A stretch of 64,000 nucleotides of DNA from contig OY482862.1 of assembly GCA_960531495.1 (NCBI GenBank), positions 3,078,035-3,142,034 of the forward strand, read 5' to 3'. The stretch comes from Zeus faber (Eukaryota; Chordata; Actinopteri; Zeiformes; Zeidae). The notes beneath the pieces were generated by a model. It worked only from the letters and a program-made list of their open reading frames with translations. It made no database searches and was not told the DNA's origin. A program made the translations under genes and the position numbers. Shown piece by piece: positions 40,790-53,724 of the stretch (position 1 is its first letter; each line of letters opens with the position of its first letter).

Positions 40790-41515
40790 AAACAGTTTAT
40801 TTAACAAACAAATGTGACAAAAGGGAACTATATACAGTACATAAAAATACATAACAGAGGAAATGTCCTAATGCAAACAACATATAAACAAACTATACAA
40901 ACTATATAACTATAAAAACTATATACACAAATGAGAATGGGTCTAGTCCAGGGGGGGAGGAAACGGCTCACGCCGGTCACTCAACGCCTGTACAAGCTGG
41001 CTCATCATAGCAAGGAAGGCTTGATTCTCCTCCCTCATCAAGGCTTCCAGCTCCCTTGCTCAACAGGGCCATCTGTAAATGGCGCTCATGCTGTGCCGAG
41101 TTCAGCTCTTGCTGCTCCATACCTGCTGCCTGCATCTCCCTCACAGCCAGCCAGAAGCTCCTATTCCTGAGGGGGTGGGCTCCTGCCTGGACAATAATGA
41201 AGAAAAAACTAAGGCGGTTAACCAAAGCACGTTTACCAATTCTTTTTTGGCTTATTTTGGAGCTTGACACTTAGCTTGACGCTCTTAATTGTAGTGCAGA
41301 AAATAGAAAAGTAAAATGGTACACTTGTTGGTGATTTTCCATGCCTACCCCTAATTACATGATGCGGTGCCATGTTGGTGCCACAGTTGCCGGTGTCGGT
41401 GCTGCTGCGGGTGCCGGTGTCAGTGCTGGTGCCGGAGTTGGAATTGGAGCTACTGCTGGCGCCGTTGCTGGGGCCAGTAACGTCGCTCCTACTGGTACCA
41501 ACGGGGTGTCATAGG
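40790..41515 (-). pseudogene. Unassigned ORF remnant with 3' UTR-like end
   Basis: On the minus strand a Ser/Thr/Gly/Asn-rich stretch (41515-41370; SSSSNSNSGTSTDTGT) precedes a helical Gln/Glu-rich end (REMQAAGMEQQELNSAQHER, about 41145-41085) that stops at 40977. An AT-rich 3' part with AATAAA follows near 40800. This recalls the linker and C-terminal coiled part of MADF/Myb-like proteins that accompany Harbinger transposons, but no DNA-binding domain is visible and frames do not join. Confidence 0.3.
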
Positions 41516-42200
41516 GGGCATTTAACTCTCCTCGCTTGTCGCTATGGAATCTTGAACAGAAAGATTATACAAATTACTTGTTAATAACACAACCTACTGC
41601 AACACAATACGAAATAGCAGCAACAACTCTTGAAAATTTAACGTAAACAATAGCACATAGCACAACAATTGCACTAGCTAAAGTTATCTGCTTTTGTGTT
41701 GGTGTAGCACTGCAGATATTTACAGATAGCTAGGACCAGAGTCTAGGCACACAGAGATTGTGCATTTAAATCCCTCAAAACCATCCAAAATGAATCCCGA
41801 ACCTGAGATAAATACTGTAAGTATTTACTCCCTATTTTACCTTAATTTGGTTTGAAATAAACCTATTTGAGATCAAGAGATAATTTAAACTTAGGTTCCT
41901 TGAAATTGTTAGGTTGTTTTCTCATTTCTCTTTGGGCTGACTCAGTTATATGTTCTAGGTTTATCTTGGTTTTATTTAAGAGGTTTGTTTTGACCTTCAT
42001 GTTAATTTTCTTAACCAGTCCATAAGCCTAGAATTTACAATAACACAACCCTTTGTTGCATTACCAATTCAGCACAAATTAACTGGAAAATAAAAAACAA
42101 TCAAATTCAAAACAGAGTCTTCCGGTCACCGAGAACATAGAACAGACGGTCAAACTCCACACTCCCACTTATTTTATAATACTTTACTCTATTGAGCCCA
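41516..42200. other. No gene recognised
   Basis: AT-rich sequence without a supported coding region, transposon end or array. Confidence 0.5.
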
Positions 42201-42225
42201 ACTTTTATCATTCCACCCACATCAA

Positions 42226-42510
42226 TTGAACAGTAGTGCCACAAAGACCGACCTCCACTGGAAAATGGCTTCGAAATCCAACAGAAACTTAAGAATAGAC
42301 GACGCCCTGAAAGACTGTATACCTTCTAGGGGTCCCGACATGGACGCCATCGCTAATATGCTAAAGGAACCTGCCCTGTCATCCAAATATAGAGCTGCAT
42401 TTTCGACACTCGAGACGAAGCTGGGCGCAATCCACTCTAAAGTAGAAGACCAAGAGCAGCGAATCCTATCCCTCGAATCAGACGCCAACACAGTCAGCGA
42501 ACACATTTAG
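42226..42510 (+). pseudogene. Tx1 LINE ORF1 N-terminal part (coiled coil)
   Basis: A 94-codon frame with a heptad-rich stretch (STLETKLGAIHSKVEDQEQR, ILSLESDANTV) typical of L1-type ORF1 RNA-binding trimers. After the stop, the frame-shifted continuation to about 42880 keeps ORF1-like words (IKFFSEL, LDRTHQALSSKQKPGQKPRS, FHKFQIWDRVIRK). Confidence 0.6.
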
Positions 42511-43756
42511 GACTTGGAGGCAACCTGCTCAGGCTCTAGACCTGGAAGGTCGAAGCTGAAGGAATAATATGCACATCATATTCATATCTGAGTCAATTGA
42601 AGGTCCCCGGCCATCAAATTCTTTTCTGAATTAGTTTCCTTGTCGAGGTTCTAGGTAAACAGCTGCTCTCCTCGCCTCCGGAGTTAGACCGTACTCATCA
42701 AGCCCTCTCATCCAAGCAGAAACCTGGGCAGAAACCCAGATCTGTATTTCTCTGCTTTCATAAGTTCCAGATCTGGGATCGGGTGATACGCAAACCCCAC
42801 AAGATGAGAGGGAAACTACAAAACCGAGGCACTCCAATACACCTATTTGAGGACTACAGCCCCGACGTCCTAGAGTAGAGTTAAGTGTTAAGTGTTTGTT
42901 TGTGTTTGTTCACTGTTAAGTCTTTTCCCTAGCCTTATTTTACAACTATTCATATCAATATCAATGGCTTCCCTCTCTTACAGCCATTATTTAATTCACC
43001 ACTGTTTATATTATTGAGCAGCTAGTTGCTATAACTCAATAATGTGGTGAAGGTTGTACTTGATAATGCCAGTGTTAATAACTGTTCAACTGATGTTATT
43101 GGTTCTTGTGAATTTTGGGCAGCCTCACAATTCTGTGTGTTGCGAGTCCAAGAACAGCCAGTCCTACTGGTGGTAAAAGGTCGTGGGTGCCACATTTAGG
43201 GTAGCTACCCAGCTGAGGGGTGGAGGGTCTTAGTGGCTTTATATTTCTTTTTGTTTTTGCATCAGCTGATATAAGTATAATGTACTTTATCCTTTTTGAC
43301 AGCGAGTGTTTTCTTTGTTTAACAAGGCTGGATGACAACACAAAATACATCTGCATCTGAAGTGCCGGGGAGAGGTTATTAGTTTGTGAGCTTGAACATG
43401 AGAGGACTGGGTCATGTAATGAAGAGGGCCAAAGTATTTGCTCACCTGAAATCTTCATTGGCAGATATAATGTTTTTACAAGAAACGCACATTTAGAATG
43501 ACGCTAAAAGGAGACTCAAGGTTAGCTGGGTTGACCAATCATATCGATCAACTTCTAGCACTAAAGCGCGGGGATGGCAATTTTCATTAGGAAAAATGTT
43601 CCTTTTATGCACTCTTCCACAATCAGCGATCCCAATGGTAGGTTCCTAATAGTAACTGGCGTTTTAAATTCCATTCCAAATTGGGGGAGACTTTAACTGC
43701 ATCCTAGACCCTCTTTTAGATAAGCAGTCTTCGAAATTTCTCAGACAATACCACTC

Positions 43757-44343
43757 TATTAGGCCCACGGCTTCCCAGCGCCACTAGAGGCCGCTCTTGC
43801 CCCATCTGCAGCTCCCTCCTTGAGCCAATTTCACACACCTGGGATCAATTACCTTCATCACTCACACAGTATTTATTCGACAGCTCCCCAGTCACTCATT
43901 GCCAGACCGCCAACTGGCTTATCCGAGTTGTACTGGTACTGGCCTAGTTCCTAGTTCCTAGTTCCTAGTTCCTAGCTTCTAATTCCTCACTCCTAGCGCT
44001 TGTTCAAGTCCCTAGCTTATGTCTCCTTGTTTCGTCTTCCCCTTACCTGCTTGTCACCTTTCGTCCGCCCAGTCTGTCCGTCCCTCTCCAGGCAGCCCGG
44101 TTAACCTGCTTGTCTCCGCTCGTCGACCAAGGCTGTCCGTCCCTCTCCATCCAGCCCAGTTCCCCGTCTCTCTACCCGGATCCTGGACCCCTCCTCCCAG
44201 TCATCATCCCTGCCAGGCCCTGCTCCATCCCTACCTGACCGATCCCCTCGGCCATCTCCACCGTGTGGGCTAATAAACATCCTTAGTTTGCCTCCCGTCT
44301 CTCTGTGTCATGTGTTTGGGTCCCTCCTATCTCAGTCGTGACA
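43757..44343 (+). mobile_element. Solo LTR splitting Tx1 ORF2, perfect 5-bp target duplication
   Basis: The LTR runs TATTAGGCCCACGGC...CAGTCGTGACA. The flanks are CACTC (43752-43756) and CACTC (44344-44348). With one flank copy removed, the LINE reading frame joins as QYHSSIRLKTL, proving a clean insertion. It belongs to the same family as the LTRs at 37021, 38291 and 60841, with TAATAAACATCCTTAGT before its 3' end. Confidence 0.9.
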
Positions 44344-46628
44344 CACTCCAGCATCCGTCTGAAGACGTTGATAGACAGCCTAAATTTAGTAGATATATGG
44401 AGACTTACTTATCCTACTGACAGAGATTTCTCCTTCTTCTCTCCAGTCCACAAGTCTTATTCACGCATTGATTACTTCTTGTTAGATTCTAAACTATTAT
44501 CATCTGTCAAAACTATAGCCTATCATGGCATTATCATATCCGATCACTCAATACTGTCCATGGAACTGAGGATTGGGGAACCCAGAACAGGAGGCTGCCA
44601 GTGGCGCTTTGATCCTACACTTTTATACGATGAGAAGTTCACTACTGTACGTTCTTGCGAGAACAGATTTCCCTCTTTATTATTGTTCATGACACTGGAA
44701 ATGTTAATGATTCCATATTATGGGAATCTCTAAAGGCGGTGATCAGAGGTCACATCATAGCTTTTGCTCTAATAAAAGGAAAAGAGAGAGTAGGAGACTC
44801 AAAGATATAGAACAAGACCTTTCAACTCAAGAACAGTTATTTAACAATCCCGATGATACTACTCTTGGGTCAATCACTAACTTAAAACATGAATACAACA
44901 CTATCCTGTCCCAAACAGTAGGCTCACCGCTTGCAAAGACAAAAATATATAATATATTTTGAGTTGGGTGATAAACCATATAGCTTACTCGCAAGGCAGC
45001 TGTGACACACACAAGCCACTCGTGCCATCCATAAAATAAGGGACAGAAAAGGTAAATCTATAACAGATCTGGTTGAGATAAATAAATGTTTCACACAATT
45101 CTATTCGGAGCGATACCAATCCAAATGTAAATCTGATCCCCAGATAATGAACCAATTGCTAGACAACAGCCAACTTCCCACACTCGACGAAGAAGCAGCA
45201 AAGGTAATGGATCTTGATATAACGTTGGATGAGATTAAAACTGCTATTTCTCAATTTCCAAATAACAAAGCCCCCAGCCCCGACGGGTTTGTTATTGAAT
45301 TCTATAAAACGTTCTTAACAATTCTTGCCCCATTGCTTCTACGCCTGTTTAACCATTCAAAAGAAACCTCTGTGCTACCCCATACACTTTACAAAGCAAA
45401 CATTGCTCTTAAAGAAAGACAGAGACCCTTTGGAAATGTCATAATTCCATCCAATATCGCTTCTCCAAATGGAAATAAAAATATTAAGCAAAGTGTTGGC
45501 AAAAAGACTAAGCAAATACATAGCTTATTTAACAAATTCTGACCAAAATGTTTTTGTCCCGGACCGACACATGTATTTCAACTTACGCCGCCTCTTCAAC
45601 ATCATGTATCATACTCATACAGAAGAGTCTGTGGTAATTTCCTTGTATGCCAAAAAAGGTTTTCGACTACATCAAATGGAAATACATGTTGACCACCTTA
45701 AAACACTTTGGTTTTGTTAAAGGGTTTACTGACTGATTGATATAATATTTGCCCACTCTCAAGCATCAATTATTACAAACTGTAAAGTTTCGTAGCTCTT
45801 TCATTCTCAGAGAGGCGTGAGCCAAGGGTGCTCCTGCTCTCCATACCGCTTAAATTTAGCTATTGAGGTTCTAGCCAGTCAAGTTAGAGCAAGCCAGGAG
45901 ATTGCCCCAATTCGCTTTCACAACACAGTTAACAATCCGTCTCTATTCGCAGAAGATATAACAATATTTTTGTCACACCCTAAAACATCCATCCCACCAT
46001 TATTACGCTTAATTGATGCTTTTGGAAGCTTTTAAGGATACAAGATACATAGGTAGAAGAACGAACTGATGCCCATATTAGATAAAGTAGTACCTAGGCT
46101 TGCTACAAACCACTGTCTTTAAAATTATAAGAGACCAATTCAAAACGCTAGGCATAATTTCCACAAGAGAGCATGGGAAACTATTGAAAAGCAACTGGGA
46201 ATCCAAGATGCATCAGTTAAAACAGAATTTTGAATTTTGGAATACATTGCCCATCTCAATGGTTGGTTGCATTAACACCATAAAGATGGTTGCCCTCCAT
46301 ATATATTTTTTTACATTTTTCAATCCATCCCTGTTTTTATTCCTCTTTACTATTTTGAGAAGTTGAACTCCATATTATCATCTTTATCTGGAACAACAAA
46401 ACAGCCAGAATATCTAAAAAACATCTATGTAAATATAAAACAGAAGGTGGCTTCGGTTTGCCGCAACCTTTTGGCGCGGCAGCCTGCCGGCAGACCACAC
46501 TCACGAGAGCAGACCCTCATGGCTTAAAATTGAATTGGCCACATGCAGTCATACTTCCCTCCCTGCACTACTTAATAACCTAATTAGGACAAAGATTCCA
46601 ACCTATATAAACAACCCAATTATTCTTC

Positions 46629-46780
46629 ACTCTTTTTTTTTTTTTCATGCCCACCCATGCCCCACACAAGGGGAAGGCCCGCCCCACAGCAGCCAACCAG
46701 ACGCCCCACCCTGCGTGAGTGCCAAGTGCCCATACACGTAGCAGCGTGTGCCCAGCACAGGGCACCTCGATGGGGTACCT
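46629..46780 (-). mobile_element. GC-rich retroposon fragment D with poly(A) end, inside Tx1
   Basis: A T12 run at 46629-46646 (poly(A) on the minus strand) abuts a roughly 130-bp piece matching 48045-48180 (CCGCCCCACAGCAGCC..., GCGTGAGTGCCAAGTGCCCA). The Tx1 frame continues on both sides (PTYINNPIILHS before, FQQLQLTYDLPAAHLY after). Confidence 0.65.
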
Positions 46781-47062
46781 TGCTTCTTTCCAACAACTGC
46801 AACTGACCTATGATCTGCCGGCAGCACATTTATATTGATACCTTCAGATTAGGATTTTTTTTAGGACTCATATACAACATTTTGAACATATGCCCAAACA
46901 TAACACACTAGACAGCATCCTTCGGCATGCACCTGGCATTAAGGGATCACTCTCTTCTCTGTCTGATACTCTACAGGTGAGTGAAGTAATCTCCGACCTT
47001 AAACTGAAAACCACCTGTGCCAGGCACTCCTTGGTACAATTCAAGGTAGTACATAGACTCCA

Positions 47063-49090
47063 TTATTATTATTATTATTATTTATTTATTTATTTTTCTT
47101 AACCTGTGCTGTCAGCATGCTGGGCATACAACAAAGAGTATTTGTTTGCCATTGCATCCAGGACAGAGTTAGTCTGCAAGTGGAGTTCAAGTTCTCAACC
47201 TGCAATGCAACTGTATTAATTATTAAATCATCAAAAACTGCTGCAATAACTCTGTCCTGTGGATGACCTGTAGAATGACAAGAGCACAGTTTTTGGTTAT
47301 GGAGAGCCACCACCAATCCCCCTCTTTGGAGAACGATTTATCATGTTTGGGTCTATAAACAACTGATCACTACTCCAAGAGTGGGAGAATCACCACGGTG
47401 AGACAGATAAACATAGAAACAAACAACATTTACACAAAATCATAAACATTGGATGACATGTATTGAAAAACAGTGAATTAGGTCCAGGAAAACTGGAACT
47501 ACAACTGGTCACATAGCCTCTTCCTGTCATAATTATGGCAGTAAATGAGGGAGGAAAGGAGAGGAATGCAACCAGGAGGGTGGTGGGCTGCACTCGAAGC
47601 AGGTGTGGTGGCGTGTGCGTGTGTGAATGCGTGCGTATGTGAGTGTGTATGTGTACGTAAGATATCCACCGGTGAGTGTACATGACTTATCCCCATTGGT
47701 ACTGGTGTAGAAGGTCGGTATTATTTCGCGGTGCCTCCAAGCAGTGGAAAGGGCCCCGAAGCCCACGGAACTCCGCAGCTCTGTAGACACCCTACAGCTG
47801 CAAGAAAGCCCCGTGTACCCCACCCTGCGACCACAGAAGACCCCCGGGCCCCCAGAGAAACCAGAGGGCCGTGGAGCAACCCCACGCCCACCCCCGAGGA
47901 GCATCACCCAGTCCCAGCGAGCACGAGGAGACCCTGCACCCCAGGGGTGCACACATACAACCAACCCCACAGGCCCGGATCCCGTCCCCACGGTGACGGA
48001 CCAACACCCCGCCCAAGCCTCCCACCCAATGTGCGAGTCGGCAGGACCCCCATACCCACCCACGCCCCGCACTAGGGGGAGGCCCGCCACACCGCAGCTG
48101 ACTAGACGCCCCACCCGGCGTGAGTGCCAAGTGCCCATACATGTAGCAGTGTGTGCCCAGTGTTGGGCACCTCAATGTTACCCCCTCAATGTTACAATTT
48201 ACAGGCCCTCCACCACCCCCAGCACCCGGGGCGCCCACCGCAGAGAAGCCGCGTCGCAGAAGCAAAAGGCCAACAGCCGCCCCCCACACCCCAACCCACA
48301 CTCACAACGGCAAGGGGCTCCAGCCCAACCATTCCCCAGCGCGCCCACCTCCCGTACCTGGTGGCAGCCAACCTATAGTGATCAGCCAAGGGTGCAGAGT
48401 GGTCCGCCATGCGCCTCCACCATGCCGGGCAGCTCCGCACCACCATCAGGCCCTTAGTCAGCCCCCAGCCCCTGAGCATGAGGACCACAGAACAGAGGGT
48501 GGAAGACGGCCCTCCCACCCACAGCCCGACCCCCCAGCGTCAAGCGCCCCACGCACTTAGAGCGCCAGAGGACAGGTACCCCGGCAGCCCGGTGTGACGA
48601 CAAGAGACCGACCCCCACCGAAGGAGGCCACATGGTAAGCCCCGCACCTAGCACAGCCGACAGGACCAGACGGAAGGCCTAACCAGTCCCGGCACGGTGG
48701 GCTACCCTCCCCCATAGGACGCAGAAGGACACACTACCCCAGCGGCCCCCTGACCCGCCGACCACGGGGCCGAGACCCAAACCAGCGACCCACACATCCC
48801 GTCCCCAACCCGAGCCCAAGAACCCACAACCAAGCCCCGAACCAACACACGGACACCAGCTGCAGGTACTCCCCAGGAGCACGTCCCCTGGAGACAGGCC
48901 AGCTCAACTCAGGTAAAGGTGCAGGCCCCACCAGCCAGACCACCTAACTCCCCTGTGGGGCCCAGGGATCCCCCAAGAACACAGGCCTACGCACCACGGA
49001 TGTCCCCAGAGTCGCCCGGGCATCCACCCAACCGCAGAGCCCTGGCAGACCAGGACCCCCACATGCCCCAAAGCACCATGACATTGCACC
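47063..49090 (-). mobile_element. GC-rich unclassified retroposon, copy C (longest)
   Basis: The 3' A/T-rich tail (TTATTATTATT... TTTATTTATTTTTCTTAACC, 47063-47100) lies at the left, so it is on the minus strand. It then carries the AAAAACTGTGCTCTTGTCAT module (47276-47300 in reverse), a short GT-rich site (47605-47660), and a GC-rich head that extends further 5' than in copy B, to about 49090. Frames such as 47744-48457 (+) and 48301-47792 (-) are open on both strands because of base composition. Confidence 0.65.
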
Positions 49091-49099
49091 GACTTGCGA

Positions 49100-52000
49100 A
49101 GACTCAAGTAATAAATGATGGAGTTATGTCAGTGATAAAAGTAGCCCATATTTCATTAAATGAATCAACATTGCTTTTGGATATTGCCAATAGTTTTTCT
49201 ATTGAGATGTAATCTTTTCTTTTGTAATCTTATCTCTATTTTGCCAATTGAGTTATATTGTTTTCTTGGCGATTGTTAAGGCGATCAAAATGGGTTGGTG
49301 GTGTTTCAGTGGTGGGTCGACTGAGGAGAGGTCACCGAGAAGACATATAGATGGGGAGACTGGAATGCTGTGACCCAGAAGGGTTGATAGCTTCTTGGTG
49401 ATGTTGGTCCAGAATGCTAGGATTGGTGGGCAGAGCCAGAAGGCATGGAAGTAGTCATCTCTAGTATCAAGGGAACAGTGAGAGCAAATGTCTTCATCCA
49501 CAAAACCCATTTTGTGTTCTGTGATATGGGCTCTGTGCAAGATCTTATATTAGATGAGTTGCATTCTGGAGTTGCGGGTCATAGAAAGGGTGTTGTTGCA
49601 AATAAGCTTCCACAGGTTGATATCCGTGGGGACAGCAAGGTCTCTTTCCCATTTCATTGTAGGCAAAGATAAGGTGTAAGACGTTGTTCGTCTATTTGAG
49701 TTTAACTTTTAAAGACTGCTGTAATTGAAGGAATTGCAGGAAGCCGTGGCCACCAATATTATAATACCTTTGGGTTAAGGGTGGGAAGGATATAAGCAAA
49801 TTATTTTCAAAAATGTGTTCCAGATGAGTAATTCCTTGTCTTTTTCAAGACATAAAGATTATTGGTCTGTTTTTAACAGACCAATGAATTTGTGTGAATT
49901 TGTTTGGAGATTGGAGAGTGTGACCACTGAGTTTGAGGAATTTCCACCAGGCTGACAGAGTTGTTGTGATAAATGGGTTTTTAAAGCAATATGTTCAATG
50001 GATTTGAGCAATGGTGTGAAGTTAAGGGTAAACAAATTTGACAGATTGGTGGAGATATCCATACCAAGGTATCTAATATTGGCCGTTGTGATCGTTAAGT
50101 GAAGTTTCTGGGTTGCAGCATTACAGTCCCCAACACTGAGTGGTAAGACTGTGGTTTTAGTTCAATTTATTGGATAGTCTGAGATAGCTGAGAATTTAGA
50201 TATAGTGTAAGATTAAACACCGGGATGGATGATATTGGGTTCCGTATGTACAACAAGATATCCTCTGCATACAAACTGATTTTGTGAACAGAGTTTCCTG
50301 TTTGTATGCCTACAATATTACTGTTTTGACGGATGGCTGCCACAAGGGGTTCAATAAAGATGGTGAATAGTAAAGGAGAGAGCAGACATCCTTGTCTGTG
50401 CGGTGTTGTAGAGTGAAACGCTGTGAAGCGTAACCATTGGTGATAACAGAAGTAGGTGGAGAGTTGTAGAGGATTCTGATCCATTAAATGAGTGACTCTT
50501 CAAAGCCAAATTTGTTGAGGATTGAAAAGAGATATGTCCAGTTAACTCTGTCAAATGCATTTTTGGCATCCAAAGAGGCAATAATAGTATTAAAGTTGTT
50601 TCTTTGAGATATGCTGATCAGACTGAATAAACTACGCATATTGCTGGATGAGTGTCTGCCTTTGACAAAGCCTGTTTGGTCTGGGTGAATTATAAATGGA
50701 ATAACATTTTCAAATCTGTTGGTTAGTGTTAGACCTTATAATCTTAAGGTCGCAATTATTAAGGCTTATTGGTCTGTAACTGGAGGTGAGGGTTGTGTCC
50801 TTATTGGGTTTGAGCATAACCCACATGAGAGCAGTATTCATGTGCGGAGGCATGGTGGAGGTTGACTTGACCTCTGTAAACATTCTGATGAATAATGGGG
50901 AGATAAGTGGCCAAAAGTGCTTATAAAATTCCACTGGGTAGCCATCTGATCCAGGTGATCCAGAAGAGCACTTTCCTGAGTTCCTCAAGAGTAAGTGAAT
51001 GATCTCAGGTGGTAGCCTGCTCCCTCGAAGGTTTAGGAAGGTCAATATCATCAAGGAATGACTGAATGTTTGATATATTAGATTCATTATCCGAGTGATA
51101 AAGGTTATTAAAAAAATCTCTACATATGTGATTGATGTCTTGTTATTCTACCCTGTGGATTTTTGATGGCTGAAATAAGTGATTTTTCTCTCTCACATTT
51201 CAATTAATTGGCAAAGAAATTACCTGATTTGTCCTTGAATTCAAAATAATTTACTCTTGTTCGTTGCATAAGGAATTGTGTCCTTTGATGGATTATAGTA
51301 TCAAGTTGAAATGTTATTGTCTGGATCTCATTTCAGATTTGTTCAGAGGATGGGTGGGCTTGTTGGAGTGCAACTCCTTTAGTCGCTGTTTGAGTTTATT
51401 TTGGCGTTCTTGTCCTTTCTTTTTTTTGTGAGTGGAGAATGAAATAATACTACCTCTTAGAACTGCCTTAGCTGTTTCCCAAAGAAAGGATGGTGATATT
51501 CTGGGAAGTCATTCAGTTCAATGAAGGAAGTCCATTCCCTGGAAAATAAATGGTTAAATTCTTTATCTGTCAAAAGTGAGGTGTTAAACCCCCACCTGCT
51601 GGGAGGGTTCCGGTTTGTTTAATTTATCAGGTTGAAACTAATCGGCCCGTGATCGAAAATTACAATAGGGTGGATTTCAGGATTAGTGATTTTGGACAGT
51701 GCGGAGGTACCTCTCAAGAAAAGGTCGAGACTAAAGAAACTTTGGTGAGGTGTTGAATAATATGTGTATTCTATAGAATGTGGGTTATTTGATCACCCAC
51801 AATCCCCAAGAGCAAGATCACTCATATATTGTTTTATAGTGTCCGACGAACACCAGGATTTGTGAATATTTCTGGCTTGAGAACGGGCTAAATTTGGATC
51901 CACTGCTGTGTTGAAGTCTCCTCCCAATATGATAATTGATTCAGAGAATTCTAAGAGTTTTGAAAATATATTGTGAAGGAAATTTGGGTCATCCCCATTG

Positions 52001-52310
52001 GGGCTATAAATATTAGCTATGGTTAATTTGATGTTACCTAAAATCCCATTAATCATTATGTAACACCCTTCTGGGTCTGATATTGTGGTTTTATTTTGAT
52101 ATGGGATACCTCTTTTTTTGAGTTGTATGATGCGGAAAACATCTGATTAACCCATTTAGCTTTGAGTTTGAGGTGCTCAGATGCAGTGAGGTGGGGTTCT
52201 TGCAGTAGACAGAAGCTGGGGTTCATCTTGGTGAGGTGAGTTAGGATTTTGAGCCCAAGCCTCTCACATTCCAACTAACAAACTTAATGGGTGTCATTGA
52301 AGTTATTTAG
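49100..52310 (-). mobile_element. Tx1-type LINE, minus-strand copy, inactive
   Basis: On the minus strand ORF2 starts near 52274 (MECERLGLKILTHLTKMNPS, CLLQEPHLT). Endonuclease: NIYSPNGDDPNFLHN, IIILGGDFNTAVDP (52056-51793). RT: GSPGSDGYPVEFYKHFWPLI and LTSSYRPISLNNCDLKI (51087-50710), then GCLLSPLLFTIFIEPLVAAI and KISLYAEDILLYI, with AED in place of ADD (50260-50271). C-terminal: EDICSHCSLDTRDDYFHAFW (49500 area), ending at about 49105. Many frameshifts. It lacks a recognisable ORF1. Confidence 0.85.
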
Positions 52311-53390
52311 GAGGTGATGGCACAGTGCATCCAAGGCAATAGCTATACTACCGTTCCTATGCTTTCTCATAGATAAGTCTGGGAATTCCTCCTTTACATT
52401 CCTTTTCACTGCCATAGAATTGTAGTAAGTTTGTTGGGGTTTTTAAACCTGATGCTTGTTAGTCCAACCAACGAGCATCAGGAGTGGCTACTTAAGGCTG
52501 TTTGTTAAAGAAAAGGAAAAATGGAAGGTAAAATACTGCATCACTTGTATGCTGTCTGTCTTGCATTGTTCTTCCAATAAAATAAAAAAAAAAAAAATTA
52601 AAAATAAAAACAGAAAACTCAAAAGTGACCAAAAGATCAATTGACTAAATTTTCACAACTTGTGGGTAATCAGTCCTTTTGTTATGTGCTTTACGAATCC
52701 AAATGAGTCCCACTGCGTGTTGCAGCAAGGATAGGACTGAAGTATTAGTCCTAACACCATTCAGGTGTATGAATCAGTGTCCTCATCCTTGGACTGTTGG
52801 TCTGTTTGTTTGTGCAGAAGCAGTCGCCTGTCCAACGTGATTTCTCCTCTGGGTGGCTCACCATCTTCATTCCCTAGCTTAGGTGTGCAAACACCAAGTG
52901 ATGCTCATGACTAAAACCTGTCCTGTTGTACAAATGTGCAATGTACCTATAAATATAGATGTCTTCTATATGCTGTAACAAAATGAAGCACTTGAGGAAG
53001 ACTAGCAACTAACATAGATTAATTGTTAATTGAACCTGAACCACACTCTAAAATGGCGGCACTGCTCACCTCACTTTACTAAAAAGGCCAACTTGACCAG
53101 ACCTGTTGCATGTAGCTTCTCAAGTTGCTTTACACAAAGAAAATCAGAAAATACACAACATAAACTTATTCACAATGTCTTAGCTTAGTTACTGGCAATT
53201 TTGGCTGAACATTCAGCTTGAAAAACAAGGAAATAGCGGGCCAACTGACACGTTGAAATATAGTTTTAACTCACCAGAGTTAAAGAGACATAAAGTGAAC
53301 ACAAAATCCTTAATTTCTTAATTTCCTTCTCTCCTCACTCTGTTGCTCATCTCTCACGATCAAATCCATGTTTCTCTCTGTACTCCAAAA
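52311..53390. other. No gene recognised
   Basis: AT-rich sequence with an A-rich run at 52583-52615. The first part may be LINE leader sequence, and nothing else is supported. Confidence 0.45.
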
Positions 53391-53724
53391 AAAAACCTTA
53401 CCGTACTTCATGGACTCCAACAAAGACATTGCAGATTCGAGGCCACCCTCCTTCCCATTGCTCGCCGGTCTGTGGCCGTATATGGCATCCTCTGGGTGTT
53501 TGGAATACACGGGTGCCCGCAATCAGCTGATCCAGGAGGCTAAGAAGAGCAAAGGAAATCTAACAGTAGTCTGGATGATTTTGGCCAACATGTATGGATC
53601 AATCTGTCACAACCTCATCAACACAGCTATGGAACACTACCATAACCCCCACCACAACAGGGGAATGATCACCAGCTACTTTGGAGGATTCAAGTTACGG
53701 CTCAAGAAACACAACGCCAAATAA
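53391..53724 (+). mobile_element. Non-LTR reverse transcriptase fragment
   Basis: The open frame contains GARNQLIQEAKKSKGNLTVV, WMILANMYGSICHNLINTAM and HHNRGMITSYFGGFKLRLKK. The W-D/I-LAN-YGS motif is RT motif A (usually WLDLANAYGS), and the catalytic Asp is Ile here. An isolated fragment of a LINE clade I could not place. Confidence 0.55.

Larger units (their letters stand above)
42200..47062 (+). mobile_element. Tx1-type (L1 superfamily) LINE, decayed, with ORF1 and ORF2
   Basis: ORF1 starts at 42226. ORF2 starts about 43391 with FVSLNMRGLGHVMKRAKVFA and IMFLQETHI (endonuclease). It is split by a solo LTR (43757-44343) and resumes IRLKTLIDSLNLVDIWRLTY, SRIDYFLLDSKLLSSV and SDHSILSMEL. RT shows NNKAPSPDGFVIEFYKTFLT (45260), then VSQGCSCSPY (45815) and LFAEDITIFLS (45943), where LINEs normally have ADD. 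A C-terminal piece SLVQFKVVHRLHY ends near 47062, where retroposon copy C begins. A small insertion at 46629-46780 splits the C-terminal domain. Many stops, so inactive. Confidence 0.85.

Noticed and set aside
47744..48457. 237-codon frame and neighbouring frames in the 47.7-48.9 kb GC-rich block
   Set aside because: Same GC-rich retroposon. Stop codons are rare by composition, and there is no conserved protein across copies.
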